This document shows, piece by piece, positions 42,612 to 50,614 of a stretch of 64,000 nucleotides of DNA. The stretch's first letter is position 1; each line of letters opens with the position of its first letter. The notes beneath the pieces are model-generated. The model was not told the DNA's origin and did no database searches. It saw nothing but the letters and a program-made list of their open reading frames with translations. Position numbers and translations under genes: made by a program. The stretch comes from Promethearchaeota archaeon. GTDB lineage: Archaea; Asgardarchaeota; Lokiarchaeia; Sigyniarchaeales; SOKP01. The DNA lies in assembly GCA_019058445.1 (NCBI GenBank), contig JAHPZA010000006.1:372001-436000 (forward strand), in the 5' to 3' direction.

Positions 42612-42629
42612 ATTATCATCAATGATAAT
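42612..42629. promoter_or_regulatory. Second palindrome upstream of the TPR-like gene
   Basis: ATTATCAT (42612-42619) and ATGATAAT (42622-42629) are exact inverses around CA. With the palindrome at 42551 this puts two symmetrical sites in 80 bases of the same divergent spacer. Confidence 0.4.
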
Positions 42630-42905
42630 AACCAATTCTTTTAAATTTTACGATTTTGAAAAGAAAAACCATTCCTTTTTATTGTTCCCTTAATTCTAAT
42701 GCATAATAAATCTTTAATATTCATTATTCAATAAGCTTGAGTTGGTTTTGAGATTATCGATGAGGAGGATTTCTTAGAATACACTGATTTCCTAGAGAAT
42801 TTACGAAGTTCGATAGAGAAAGTCCAGATAATTGAGGATGCAAAAGAGAGACATAAATCCATTCACCAACTTGTAGATTCATCCATTAAAACATCAGATG
42901 AAATT

Positions 42906-44441
42906 GTGAGTGATGGGGATTATTTTGAGGCGGGAGAGTTTTTATATTCAGCTGGGGAATTGTTAGAAGAACTTGATTATTCCCACGCGCTTAAATTGTA
43001 TAAACAAAATATAAAATTATGGGAAAAACTCATCGCAGATCTTATAATACAAGCAAAACTTCATGAGACTGCCGAGATTTACCTTCGTATTGCTGATTTA
43101 TATGGAGAAAAATTTAATGACATTAAAGCGAGAAATAAGAATATTCTAAAAAGTATCGAATACTTGATCCAGGAAATCAATATTCTCAAAGATTTCAGTG
43201 ATCCGGAAACCGGTAATTCAGACATGCGAAAATTCACTCAAAACTATGAAAATGTTGCTGAATTATATTTAAAGGTTTTCGATTTTAAGAATGCCATTGG
43301 TTTTTATGAGAATGTGATTGAACTCGCAAAACTTTACAGTTATTTTGATATTTTATCCTACTCTTATCAACAAATTGCGTTTTGTTATGAAGAATTAGAT
43401 GATTATAATAAATCAAAAGATATCATCCTGGATGGAATCGATTATTTTTCTAATTTATTTGAAGTATTTGAAGAGAAAAATAAATATTTAGCCCTAGCTC
43501 AAATTTGTCAAATTTTAAAGAATCTTTATAAGATCTTGGATGATGATGAGCAATTTTACAGTTATTCAAAAAAGGAAGCAGGCGCCTATATCAGTCTTGC
43601 AAAAGGACTTGAGAAAAAAGAAGAACAATTCCAAAAGATCGCTCGATACTATAGAGGTGCTGGCTTATGCTACCAAGAAATCAATAATAATTTAATAGAA
43701 TGCGCGTCTTGTTTTGTTTTAGCAGGCAATTACTCAGAAAAGGTTGAAGATTACTCTGGAGCTGCAATTAATTTCATTGATGCGGCTAACGTGTTTAAAG
43801 AACTTAATAATTTTGAGATGGCATACAAGCATTTTGTAAAAGCGGGAGATAATTACTGGAAAATTGAAGATTTAAATCCTTCTACTGAAAGTTATTTAAA
43901 TGCATATGACACGGCTATTGAAGGAAATTTGGAGTTTAATCGATTTGGTATATTTAATCAAATCGTGCGAGGATTAAATAAAATCGCAAAGGAGGGGCTT
44001 AAAAATAAACAGTTCTTCACAGCTGCTACACTAATTTTAGAAAGCATTAAATTTTACGAGCAGTTAGATATCGCACAAGATATAGTCTTAAGAGAGATGG
44101 TTAGAAACGTCTACAAATACTATTATAAAGCGGCGAATCTCAAAAAAATCGGGTATTCTCATATTGTTCACTCATATGTGTTAGCCACTTTATCCAGCAT
44201 CCTAAACGGCAAGGTCAAAAAAGCATGGGAAATTATGTCTGAAATTGACTCTGAGGGGAAAACAGTTCGTATTTTTAAAGAAATGATACAAATGATTATT
44301 GAATGGGTTTCCGAGGGAAAACGAGTTAAAATTGAAAGCTTTCCATATAGAATAAAGAAAATTATAGAAGGATCTGAAGAAATTATGTATATTATTTCTT
44401 TATTCAAGAGCTTTCAACCACCACCTCAGTTCCTTTCTTAG
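42906..44441 (+). CDS. TPR/SNAP-like helical repeat protein
   Basis: 511 residues from the GTG at 42906. It is built of repeated helix pairs of TPR type, with aromatic and Ala spacing: YFEAGEFLYSAGELLEELDY, LHETAEIYLRIADLYGEKF, NYENVAELYLKVFDFKNAIG, YRGAGLCYQEINNNLIECAS and AAINFIDAANVFKELNNFEM. The [AG]-x-x-[YF]-x-x-A-[AG]-x-x-[YF] rhythm resembles alpha-SNAP and other eukaryote-like helical solenoids found in Asgard archaea; the family is not certain. The frame stays open for 55 codons upstream of the GTG, back to a TGA at 42738-42740, with coding-like sequence but no ATG, GTG or TTG. The real start may be a rare codon such as ATT at 42753. A protein-interaction scaffold is the likely role. 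Confidence 0.72.
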   Translation: MSDGDYFEAGEFLYSAGELLEELDYSHALKLYKQNIKLWEKLIADLIIQAKLHETAEIYLRIADLYGEKFNDIKARNKNILKSIEYLIQEINILKDFSDPETGNSDMRKFTQNYENVAELYLKVFDFKNAIGFYENVIELAKLYSYFDILSYSYQQIAFCYEELDDYNKSKDIILDGIDYFSNLFEVFEEKNKYLALAQICQILKNLYKILDDDEQFYSYSKKEAGAYISLAKGLEKKEEQFQKIARYYRGAGLCYQEINNNLIECASCFVLAGNYSEKVEDYSGAAINFIDAANVFKELNNFEMAYKHFVKAGDNYWKIEDLNPSTESYLNAYDTAIEGNLEFNRFGIFNQIVRGLNKIAKEGLKNKQFFTAATLILESIKFYEQLDIAQDIVLREMVRNVYKYYYKAANLKKIGYSHIVHSYVLATLSSILNGKVKKAWEIMSEIDSEGKTVRIFKEMIQMIIEWVSEGKRVKIESFPYRIKKIIEGSEEIMYIISLFKSFQPPPQFLS

Positions 44442-44504
44442 CATGTGGTAAATTTATATCACATCAAAAATACTGAGTTTAAAGATCTAGAGGGATATAT
44501 AATT

Positions 44505-45167
44505 ATGAACACTAACAAAAATATAGTCCTAATTTTTGATTTAGATTTTACTCTTATCAATAATAGGGAGGGAATTGTAAATTCCTTTAATTATGCGCTA
44601 AAAAGATATCATCTTCCTCAGCTTATTACGACTAAAATTGAGAAAATGATAGGTACCCCTCTAGAAAAAATGTTTGCTCAAGTAACTGATATGGATGCAA
44701 CCCCATTATGTTCAGCCTTCAGAGAATTTTATGTATCTGAGGGTATTTTCCAAGTAAAAGTATTTCCCGGCGTGAAAGATTTACTTATAGAGTTAAATAA
44801 ATGGTTTACTTTAGGAGTGATTACTTCGAAAAAAGAAGAGATCGCAAAAAAACTACTGCATTATCTAAAATTTGCCCGATGTTTTGATTTTATTTTAGGA
44901 GAAACTGAACAGAGAAAAAGCAAAACGGATCCCAAATTACTTCAATATTTACTCAAAACATATAAAGGTTTTCACTTTGTTATGATAGGAGACACACCTC
45001 ATGACAGAGAATTAGCTGAAGAACTGGAATGCCCCTTTATTGGAGTCCTTACGGGTATGCATTCTTATGAAGAGTTAAAATCGAATAGAAAGAAAGTTAA
45101 AAGTTTAATCCTAAATAATGTTGTAGAGATTACTTCACAGAAAATCTATTCTCTTTTTGATATGTAA
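44505..45167 (+). CDS. HAD-family phosphatase (phosphoglycolate-phosphatase-like)
   Basis: 220 residues from the ATG at 44505, with AGAGGGA about ten bases upstream; a GTG at 44445 in frame would add 20 unlikely residues. HAD motifs are LIFDLDFTLINN (I: D-x-D; the usual Gly after the second Asp is Phe), GVITSKKEEI (II: Thr/Ser), KSKTDPK (III: Lys) and MIGDTPHDRELAE (IV: G-D-T-x-x-D). The cap domain is small and helical, as in subclass I phosphatases. The substrate is a phosphorylated metabolite such as phosphoglycolate. It starts 63 bases after the TPR-like gene on the same strand. Confidence 0.88.
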   Translation: MNTNKNIVLIFDLDFTLINNREGIVNSFNYALKRYHLPQLITTKIEKMIGTPLEKMFAQVTDMDATPLCSAFREFYVSEGIFQVKVFPGVKDLLIELNKWFTLGVITSKKEEIAKKLLHYLKFARCFDFILGETEQRKSKTDPKLLQYLLKTYKGFHFVMIGDTPHDRELAEELECPFIGVLTGMHSYEELKSNRKKVKSLILNNVVEITSQKIYSLFDM

Positions 45168-45223
45168 ATTTCATAGGGTCAAAATTAGAACAAAAAATAA
45201 AATAAAAAAAGAAAAAGGCTTTA

Positions 45224-46684
45224 TTATTCCTTTAAATCTTCGTATTGTTTCATGAATTCTTCGGGTTTCCATTGCGTGTCCATATATTTAATAATACCTG
45301 AACTGTCTCTTGGGCCTACAACAACCCACGCATCTGCCTCATCTTCAAGAGCACCACTTAATCGGGCTGCCATACCCGGAATAATTAATATTCGATGGTC
45401 TACTTTATCAAATGCTTTAAATTCCTTTACAGCTTCAGCAATAGAACCCGCATTGAACTGACCTCCAGCTACAGCTGATTCAATTCCAATTCCTTCGCTA
45501 TCCACTACTAAAAGCCAGCTATCAATATTTCCACTTTTAAGATCTTGTTCAACGGGAATTTTCGTCATACGATAATTTGAAGTAACAAATATCGGGGCCA
45601 TTGGTCCAGGTTCTCCGACTTGATATAATCCAGCATCAACAGCGGGATATATTCTCGGATCAGAATATACCGTTTGTCTCATGGTCATTAAAGCCAATAA
45701 AGCCCAGATATCCTCTTTTTTCTGACCAGTATGAAGAACTATTAAAGAAGTGGCGACTGCAATCATCATTGCACCCATAATAATTTCTTGATATTGGTGT
45801 CGCCATAATTCATCTTTATCTTTTACCTCAACCTGACTCCAATAAGCGGCTGGAACTCCCATTATTGGCCAGCCAGCATTCACATCTTCCTTATCAATTG
45901 CAGCAGTCCTTATCTGTATAATATTATCATAGGTTGCTGCTAAATTACCTGATCCGAAAAGTGTGCCCGCATCTAAGACTAATTCTTTAACGCCTAATTT
46001 TTGTAAGGTAGCGCTCAATGACATTAATTCCTCAATATCCGTAGAGGTTGCCACCATAGGTAAATTATTTTGAACGGCAAATTTGCCAATTTGTTCCCAA
46101 GTATCTTTTGTTGCCGCATACAAGAGCGGTCTCTTATCTTTTATTTCTCCAGCAGCAGCTAATAAATTATCGGCATTAAAACAACATAGCATCACGGGAA
46201 GATTTGAAATTTCCGCGATTTTTTTCGCAGCTGCTTTAAAGTTATCAGCCTCTCCTGAAACACATCTCAGGGCGATACCATTAATTTTTAATACATCACC
46301 AATTCGTTCAACGGTTAAATCTGTTAAATATTTAACCATTTCTACTAAATCAGATTCAGCTAAGTCGTCAGGAATTTCAAGAAAAATAGCGGTTTCATTA
46401 TAATAAGTGAGCTGGTGTCGCATCAATACCTCTTCACCGCCAATTACAACTTCTCTTTCTCCTACACCAATTCTAACAGGTTTTTGGGGTGGTGTGGTGA
46501 TTTCAATCAATTTATTACGATTCTTAGCTTGCTTAGGATCCTGCATTAAGTGTGTGCAGTCTTGGACTCTTACTTTTCTTTCTAAAATATCAGTGGCAAA
46601 TGCCATACAAGTCTCGTACCCGCATTCTTTGCAATTGCTTTTATCAAGCAATGCGTAAACATCCAAGGGTGAAGCTCTTCCCAT
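45224..46684 (-). CDS. cdhE: Acetyl-CoA decarbonylase/synthase gamma subunit (corrinoid Fe-S protein large subunit)
   Basis: 486 residues from the ATG at 46684, which has TGGAGATTT upstream; an ATG at 46738 would add an unlikely hydrophobic leader. The N-terminus carries the 4Fe-4S motif NCKECGYETCMAFA then C in VRVQDC (C-x2-C-x4-C-x16-C). A TIM-barrel-like domain and a C-terminal corrinoid-binding domain follow (LLVVDSEGIGIESAVAGGQF). CdhE carries the methyl group between methyltetrahydropterin and ACS in the Wood-Ljungdahl pathway. No CdhA, B, C or D gene is next to it in this window, so it is an isolated member. It is convergent with the HAD gene. Confidence 0.94.
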   Translation of the reverse strand: MGRASPLDVYALLDKSNCKECGYETCMAFATDILERKVRVQDCTHLMQDPKQAKNRNKLIEITTPPQKPVRIGVGEREVVIGGEEVLMRHQLTYYNETAIFLEIPDDLAESDLVEMVKYLTDLTVERIGDVLKINGIALRCVSGEADNFKAAAKKIAEISNLPVMLCCFNADNLLAAAGEIKDKRPLLYAATKDTWEQIGKFAVQNNLPMVATSTDIEELMSLSATLQKLGVKELVLDAGTLFGSGNLAATYDNIIQIRTAAIDKEDVNAGWPIMGVPAAYWSQVEVKDKDELWRHQYQEIIMGAMMIAVATSLIVLHTGQKKEDIWALLALMTMRQTVYSDPRIYPAVDAGLYQVGEPGPMAPIFVTSNYRMTKIPVEQDLKSGNIDSWLLVVDSEGIGIESAVAGGQFNAGSIAEAVKEFKAFDKVDHRILIIPGMAARLSGALEDEADAWVVVGPRDSSGIIKYMDTQWKPEEFMKQYEDLKE

Positions 46685-46944
46685 ATTAAATCTCCATTTA
46701 ATGAAATTTAGAATTTTAATATAATATGTGTAAATCAATTGTGTATAGAATTAAAAACTTATTTTTTGTAATTCGAAAATCTGTGAATAGTGTCTAACGG
46801 ATATAGTCCACTAGATTATAACAAAAAAAGGAAAAGTAAGTTGAATCTTTTATCTTGAAATCGAAATTAAAGGTAAAATTATAGAAGAAAAACGTAAATA
46901 AATAAGCAAAATTAACAAAAATCAATTCAATTAGCTTTGAAGCT

Positions 46945-47352
46945 TTAGAATCCTTTCCAGAATTTTTTAATGGGCTCTTGCAAAGTATCCTCAATTTCCC
47001 CTTCAAAACCCTCAAACACGCTTACATCACTATCCCATTTTTGAAACCATTCATCAGAATATTTAGTTTGAAATCGTGATACTATCTTTTCTAACTCCAT
47101 AGCAACTTTTTTTTCTTTTGCTTTTTTCTCCGACGACGCCACAAAGATATAGTTTTTGGTTTTTTTCAGTATGAACCTTTTATCGGACAATTCAAAATTT
47201 GACAATCCCCCTTCAGCAAGTTTTTCTGCAAACATATTAAGTGCGCTCATTAAAGCACCAAAAAGTTGAGATTTCATTTGAGCATCAAATAATCGGTTAA
47301 ATAATACAGTTCCCGAGTGAGTAAGTATCCATATGTCTTGTATAACTTTCAT
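46945..47352 (-). CDS. Longin-like domain protein (paralogue B)
   Basis: 135 residues, same fold pattern as paralogues A and C. Shared elements are VIQDIWILTHSGTVLFNRLF, QLFGALMSALNMFAEKLAEG, GLSNFELSDKRFILKK and the acidic tail TLQEPIKKFW. It is closer to paralogue C (48372) than to A (16687). It lies 145 bases behind the 7TM gene, reading the same direction, so it belongs to the longin-7TM-longin cluster. Longin and roadblock proteins usually form dimers that regulate small GTPases, and three atypical or typical GTPases lie elsewhere in this window; a link is conjecture. Confidence 0.72.
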   Translation of the reverse strand: MKVIQDIWILTHSGTVLFNRLFDAQMKSQLFGALMSALNMFAEKLAEGGLSNFELSDKRFILKKTKNYIFVASSEKKAKEKKVAMELEKIVSRFQTKYSDEWFQKWDSDVSVFEGFEGEIEDTLQEPIKKFWKGF

Positions 47353-47497
47353 TTTTTATATCCCGTGAGAATTAAAAATTCGTTTTAATTCACTTCCTAT
47401 AATTCCTAGTATACTCCTTATACTATTTAAATATATTTTAGTCAATAAGTATAAATATATAACACTATTGTAATTGAAAAAATAAAAAAAAAGAGAA

Positions 47498-48229
47498 TTA
47501 AGAAATAAGCTTATCACTAATTTTCTTTGGTAAAAAGAATCCGAAATAGAATTCTATCGCACTTGTAATTAATATTATCCTTATTAAAATTAAGGTTATC
47601 GCGTTTAAAGAAAGTGATGCATCTAATATGGCTCCTACACCAAAGCTAATCCAGGCAAGTAATAAAAACCGTCCTTTCCATTGAACCTCGGGGTCGTCAA
47701 GTTTCATGGATTTGACAGCAAAGATAATACCCGTGATAAGAAACATAAATACTCCTCCTAATACGAAAATCAATAATAGCGGGCTATGAGACGAGTCAAA
47801 AGTGCTATTAAGGGTTCCTACCATACTCAAATTAGTTGCCAGTCCGATAATGATTGTTAACTCCCACACAATTGCAAATCCAAAAAAAATGATCAGGATA
47901 ATGTTTCTGGATTTCGGTTGGAGAATTTCACAATAAGACCAAATCCAACATATTATCGCAAGAGGGATAAAAATATTTGCAATCATTAAATAGGTAAATG
48001 CGTCCAATTTCACATTAAAAAATCCATAGGATATAAATTGAAACGCAACGCCAAACCATGCAGAAGATACGAAAATGTATGAAAGGCCGACGGTAATTAA
48101 ATCTCTTGTGCGATTAATAGCTATCGCCCTTGCGATTGCTTTTAGTCCAATGAAAATTGCAATAAGAACCCAGACTAAGCCGAGGCTCCCCTCAAGAATC
48201 TCAAATTGTGTTAAATCTGCTAATGCCAT
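47498..48229 (-). CDS. Seven-helix membrane protein, unknown function
   Basis: 243 residues with seven hydrophobic segments at about 14-34, 42-62, 76-98, 104-124, 150-172, 185-205 and 212-235. The start is short and cytosolic or outside by charge is uncertain; the last residues (FFLPKKISDKLIS) are basic, which favours a cytosolic C-terminus. No retinal-binding Lys motif, HisKA or enzymatic domain is visible, and no family was recognised. The gene sits between two longin-like genes on the same strand, so the three probably work together, with the 7TM protein as a membrane receptor or anchor and the longin proteins on the cytosolic side. That is inferred from context. Confidence 0.7.
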   Translation of the reverse strand: MALADLTQFEILEGSLGLVWVLIAIFIGLKAIARAIAINRTRDLITVGLSYIFVSSAWFGVAFQFISYGFFNVKLDAFTYLMIANIFIPLAIICWIWSYCEILQPKSRNIILIIFFGFAIVWELTIIIGLATNLSMVGTLNSTFDSSHSPLLLIFVLGGVFMFLITGIIFAVKSMKLDDPEVQWKGRFLLLAWISFGVGAILDASLSLNAITLILIRIILITSAIEFYFGFFLPKKISDKLIS

Positions 48230-48371
48230 TTTTTTCCCGAACTCTTAAAAATTACTAAAATTTCTTCATATAAGTATCAATTATTATCTATAGTCAAGAA
48301 ATAAGTTATATTTAAATCACTGCTATTACAAATATCTTAAAAAAGTCAATAAAAAATAATTCTAAATGTAA

Positions 48372-48779
48372 TTAAAATCCATTCCAGAATTGCTTTATAG
48401 GATTTTCAAGTGAATCTCCGATATCTTCTTCAAAACATTCAAAAGCGCTTACATCACAATCCCAATTTTTAAACCAATCATCGGGAAACTTTTTTATAAA
48501 TTTCTCTATTACATGTTCTAAACTTTCTACTAATTTTTTCTCTTTTACTTTTTTTGAGGCACTTGCTACAAAAGTATAGCTTCCCCTTTTCTTTAACACA
48601 AATTTTTTATCTGAAAGCTCAAAATTTGACAATCCTCCATCTGCTAGTTGTTCGGCAAACGTATTCAACGCGCTCATCAAAGCGCCAAAAAGTTGATTCT
48701 CCATTTGCGGATCAAAAACTCTACTGAATAAGACTGTTCCTGTATTAGAAAGGATCCAAATATCTTGGAGGAGGGGCAT
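48372..48779 (-). CDS. Longin-like domain protein (paralogue C)
   Basis: 135 residues. Shares with paralogue B the stretches LLQDIWILSNTGTVLFSRVF, QLFGALMSALNTFAEQLADG and GLSNFELSDKKFVLKK, differing mainly in the loop after the Lys-rich turn and in the acidic tail (SLENPIKQFW). It is the upstream gene of the cluster, 142 bases before the 7TM gene, with its own TATA-rich upstream region. Two cysteines near the end (CDVSAFECFEED) are absent from B. Confidence 0.72.
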   Translation of the reverse strand: MPLLQDIWILSNTGTVLFSRVFDPQMENQLFGALMSALNTFAEQLADGGLSNFELSDKKFVLKKRGSYTFVASASKKVKEKKLVESLEHVIEKFIKKFPDDWFKNWDCDVSAFECFEEDIGDSLENPIKQFWNGF

Positions 48780-49102
48780 AATTAAACGATCGTATATTAC
48801 TCAAGGTATTTAAATTTAATATACCAATTTCAATATTTATACTTTTATCAATAATCATTTGCTTTATTATATTTAAACTTGATCTCTAGAAAGGTAAAAA
48901 ACCAGTAAAAACGTTAAAATCAAGTTTATTTAATTCGAAATCAGATATTTGTTAATAAAATATTTCTCATCTAACTGGGAGGAAAAAGCCCTCCTTATAA
49001 TGCTATTGAGGTTAAAATTAATATGATCTTAGTAAGTATTAGTAATATAATTGAAGTTTTATTTTCAAAAAGAATAAAAAATTTCTATTTTTTTCTTAAA
49101 TA
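48780..49102. other. Intergenic region between the longin cluster and the acyl-CoA synthetase
   Basis: 323 bases between divergent genes. It holds a GC-rich hairpin at 48978-48994 (GGAGG and CCTCC around a 7-base loop) and a 26-codon frame at 49023-49103, entered separately. The remainder is AT-rich promoter sequence for both sides. Confidence 0.4.
48978..48994 (+). repeat. GC-rich hairpin containing a ribosome-site-like GGAGG
   Basis: GGAGG (48978-48982) and CCTCC (48990-48994) pair perfectly around AAAAAGC. In a region of very low GC this is a strong local stem. It hides an ideal Shine-Dalgarno and lies 28 bases before the small frame at 49023. Confidence 0.4.
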
Positions 49103-49103
49103 A
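49023..49103 (+). CDS. Possible 26-residue leader peptide of the acyl-CoA synthetase gene
   Basis: ATG at 49023 with GAGGTT eight bases upstream, 26 codons, ending in TAA at 49101-49103 whose last A is the first base of the next gene's ATG (TAATG overlap). The peptide is hydrophobic then basic-aromatic (VLFSKRIKNFYFFLK at the end). The overlap suggests translational coupling; conservation is needed to call it real. Confidence 0.3.
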   Translation: MILVSISNIIEVLFSKRIKNFYFFLK

Positions 49104-50551
49104 TGCCACACAGTCTAGAAGAGTTCAAAAAATTTGATTCTGTGTTTCATCCAAAACACATCGCATTTATAGGGGCTTCTGAAAGCTCAAGATTTGGGGC
49201 TATGTTATATTTACCTGCGTTTAAGGATTCGAAATTTTCAGATACATTTTACCCTATTAATCCGAAGCATGATACAGTTTTGGGCTGGAAATCTTATCCT
49301 TCAGTACTGGATGTACCTTATCCTATTGATATGGCTTATATCTCATTAAAAATTAATGCTATTCCGCAAGTTCTTAAAGAGTGTGTGGAAAAAAAAGTAA
49401 AATGGGTAACAATATTTGCATCTGGATTTTCAGAAACTGGTGATCTTGAAAGTGCACAGAAAGAAAAAGAACTTCAGGAGATAATTAAGGGTTCGGATAC
49501 CAGAGTGATTGGTCCCAATTGTTTAGGTCCGTTTAATACCGAAAATGGGATATCCTTTGCACTTAACTCTCCAAATGTAATTCCAGGATCCGTATCTTTT
49601 ATGTCACAATCAGGTGGACATTTGACGCAATTATTGGACATCGGGTTTAAGCGTGATATAAGATTTAGATACGGCGTTTCATTTGGAAATCAAATAGATT
49701 TAAACGCCTTGGATTTCTTAAGACATTATCATTTAGATCCGAAAACTAAAGTGATTGCAGCATACTTGGAATCTTTTGGAACAGCATATGGCCATGAATT
49801 TTTTGAAGAGCTAAAAGAAACTACTAAAATAAAACCAGTTATTATATGGAAAGGAGGTCACACAGATGATGGCTCTCGGGCAGCATTTTCACATACAGGA
49901 GCTATTGCTTCAGATTTAAAATTATGGAAAGCAATGGCTAAACAAACTGGTGCAATATTAGTGAAAGATAATGAAGAATTCTGGAATACAATTAAGACTT
50001 TTGAAATACTATTTCCCAAACACATGCCTAATGGAAGAAATGTCGGAATCATAACTCCTGGAGGTGGTTCATCAGTTAATATGACAGATCTATTTGCTTA
50101 TCATAACCTTAAGGTCCCAGAATTAACTCATAATTCTCAAGAAAAATTGGCTAAAATTTTACCTCGAGAAAATGTGAATGTTAAAAATCCAATAGACTTA
50201 GGAGCACCGGGATTTGTATTAGAAATTTTTGCTTCCTGTATTGAAATTGCTGTAAAAGATCCAAATCTCGATATTATTGTTGTTCCTCTTTGGCCAGATC
50301 ACTTATATAATTATATTATTAAGAGAATGATTCAAATTCAGCAAAATACTCCGAAGCCATTTTTATTTTGCTTGCCATGGATTGCAGATTCATTTGATTT
50401 GGCAAAAAGATTCAAAAAAGTAGGAAAATTATTAAGAAAACAAAGGCAACTTTACTTCTTGTCTTTTAAAGAAGCAGCGAATAGTATCTCTCTCTTCTGT
50501 GACTATGCCGATTTTCTAAAAGCTCATAATATTCAAATTTCTAATAGCTAG
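49103..50551 (+). CDS. NDP-forming acyl-CoA synthetase, alpha (CoA-binding/ligase) subunit
   Basis: 482 residues, equal to the alpha part of acetyl-CoA synthetase (ADP-forming); the beta ATP-grasp part is not fused and not in the window. It converts acyl-CoA, ADP and phosphate to acid, CoA and ATP. The CoA-binding domain has HIAFIGASESSRFGAMLY; SFMSQSGGHLTQLLDIGF lies where the ligase domain begins; RAAFSHTGAIASD carries the conserved S-H-T-G-A; a second ligase domain follows. It lacks the catalytic partner here, so it may pair with a distant beta subunit. It is the first gene of a unit with gamma-glutamyltransferase 64 bases downstream. In this anaerobe it would serve acetate or amino-acid-derived acyl-CoA energy conservation. 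Confidence 0.88.
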   Translation: MPHSLEEFKKFDSVFHPKHIAFIGASESSRFGAMLYLPAFKDSKFSDTFYPINPKHDTVLGWKSYPSVLDVPYPIDMAYISLKINAIPQVLKECVEKKVKWVTIFASGFSETGDLESAQKEKELQEIIKGSDTRVIGPNCLGPFNTENGISFALNSPNVIPGSVSFMSQSGGHLTQLLDIGFKRDIRFRYGVSFGNQIDLNALDFLRHYHLDPKTKVIAAYLESFGTAYGHEFFEELKETTKIKPVIIWKGGHTDDGSRAAFSHTGAIASDLKLWKAMAKQTGAILVKDNEEFWNTIKTFEILFPKHMPNGRNVGIITPGGGSSVNMTDLFAYHNLKVPELTHNSQEKLAKILPRENVNVKNPIDLGAPGFVLEIFASCIEIAVKDPNLDIIVVPLWPDHLYNYIIKRMIQIQQNTPKPFLFCLPWIADSFDLAKRFKKVGKLLRKQRQLYFLSFKEAANSISLFCDYADFLKAHNIQISNS

Positions 50552-50614
50552 CTGAATTTTAATAGAAGTATTTACAATTTTAAATATTAAACATAATAAA
50601 AAGATAAGATAGAT

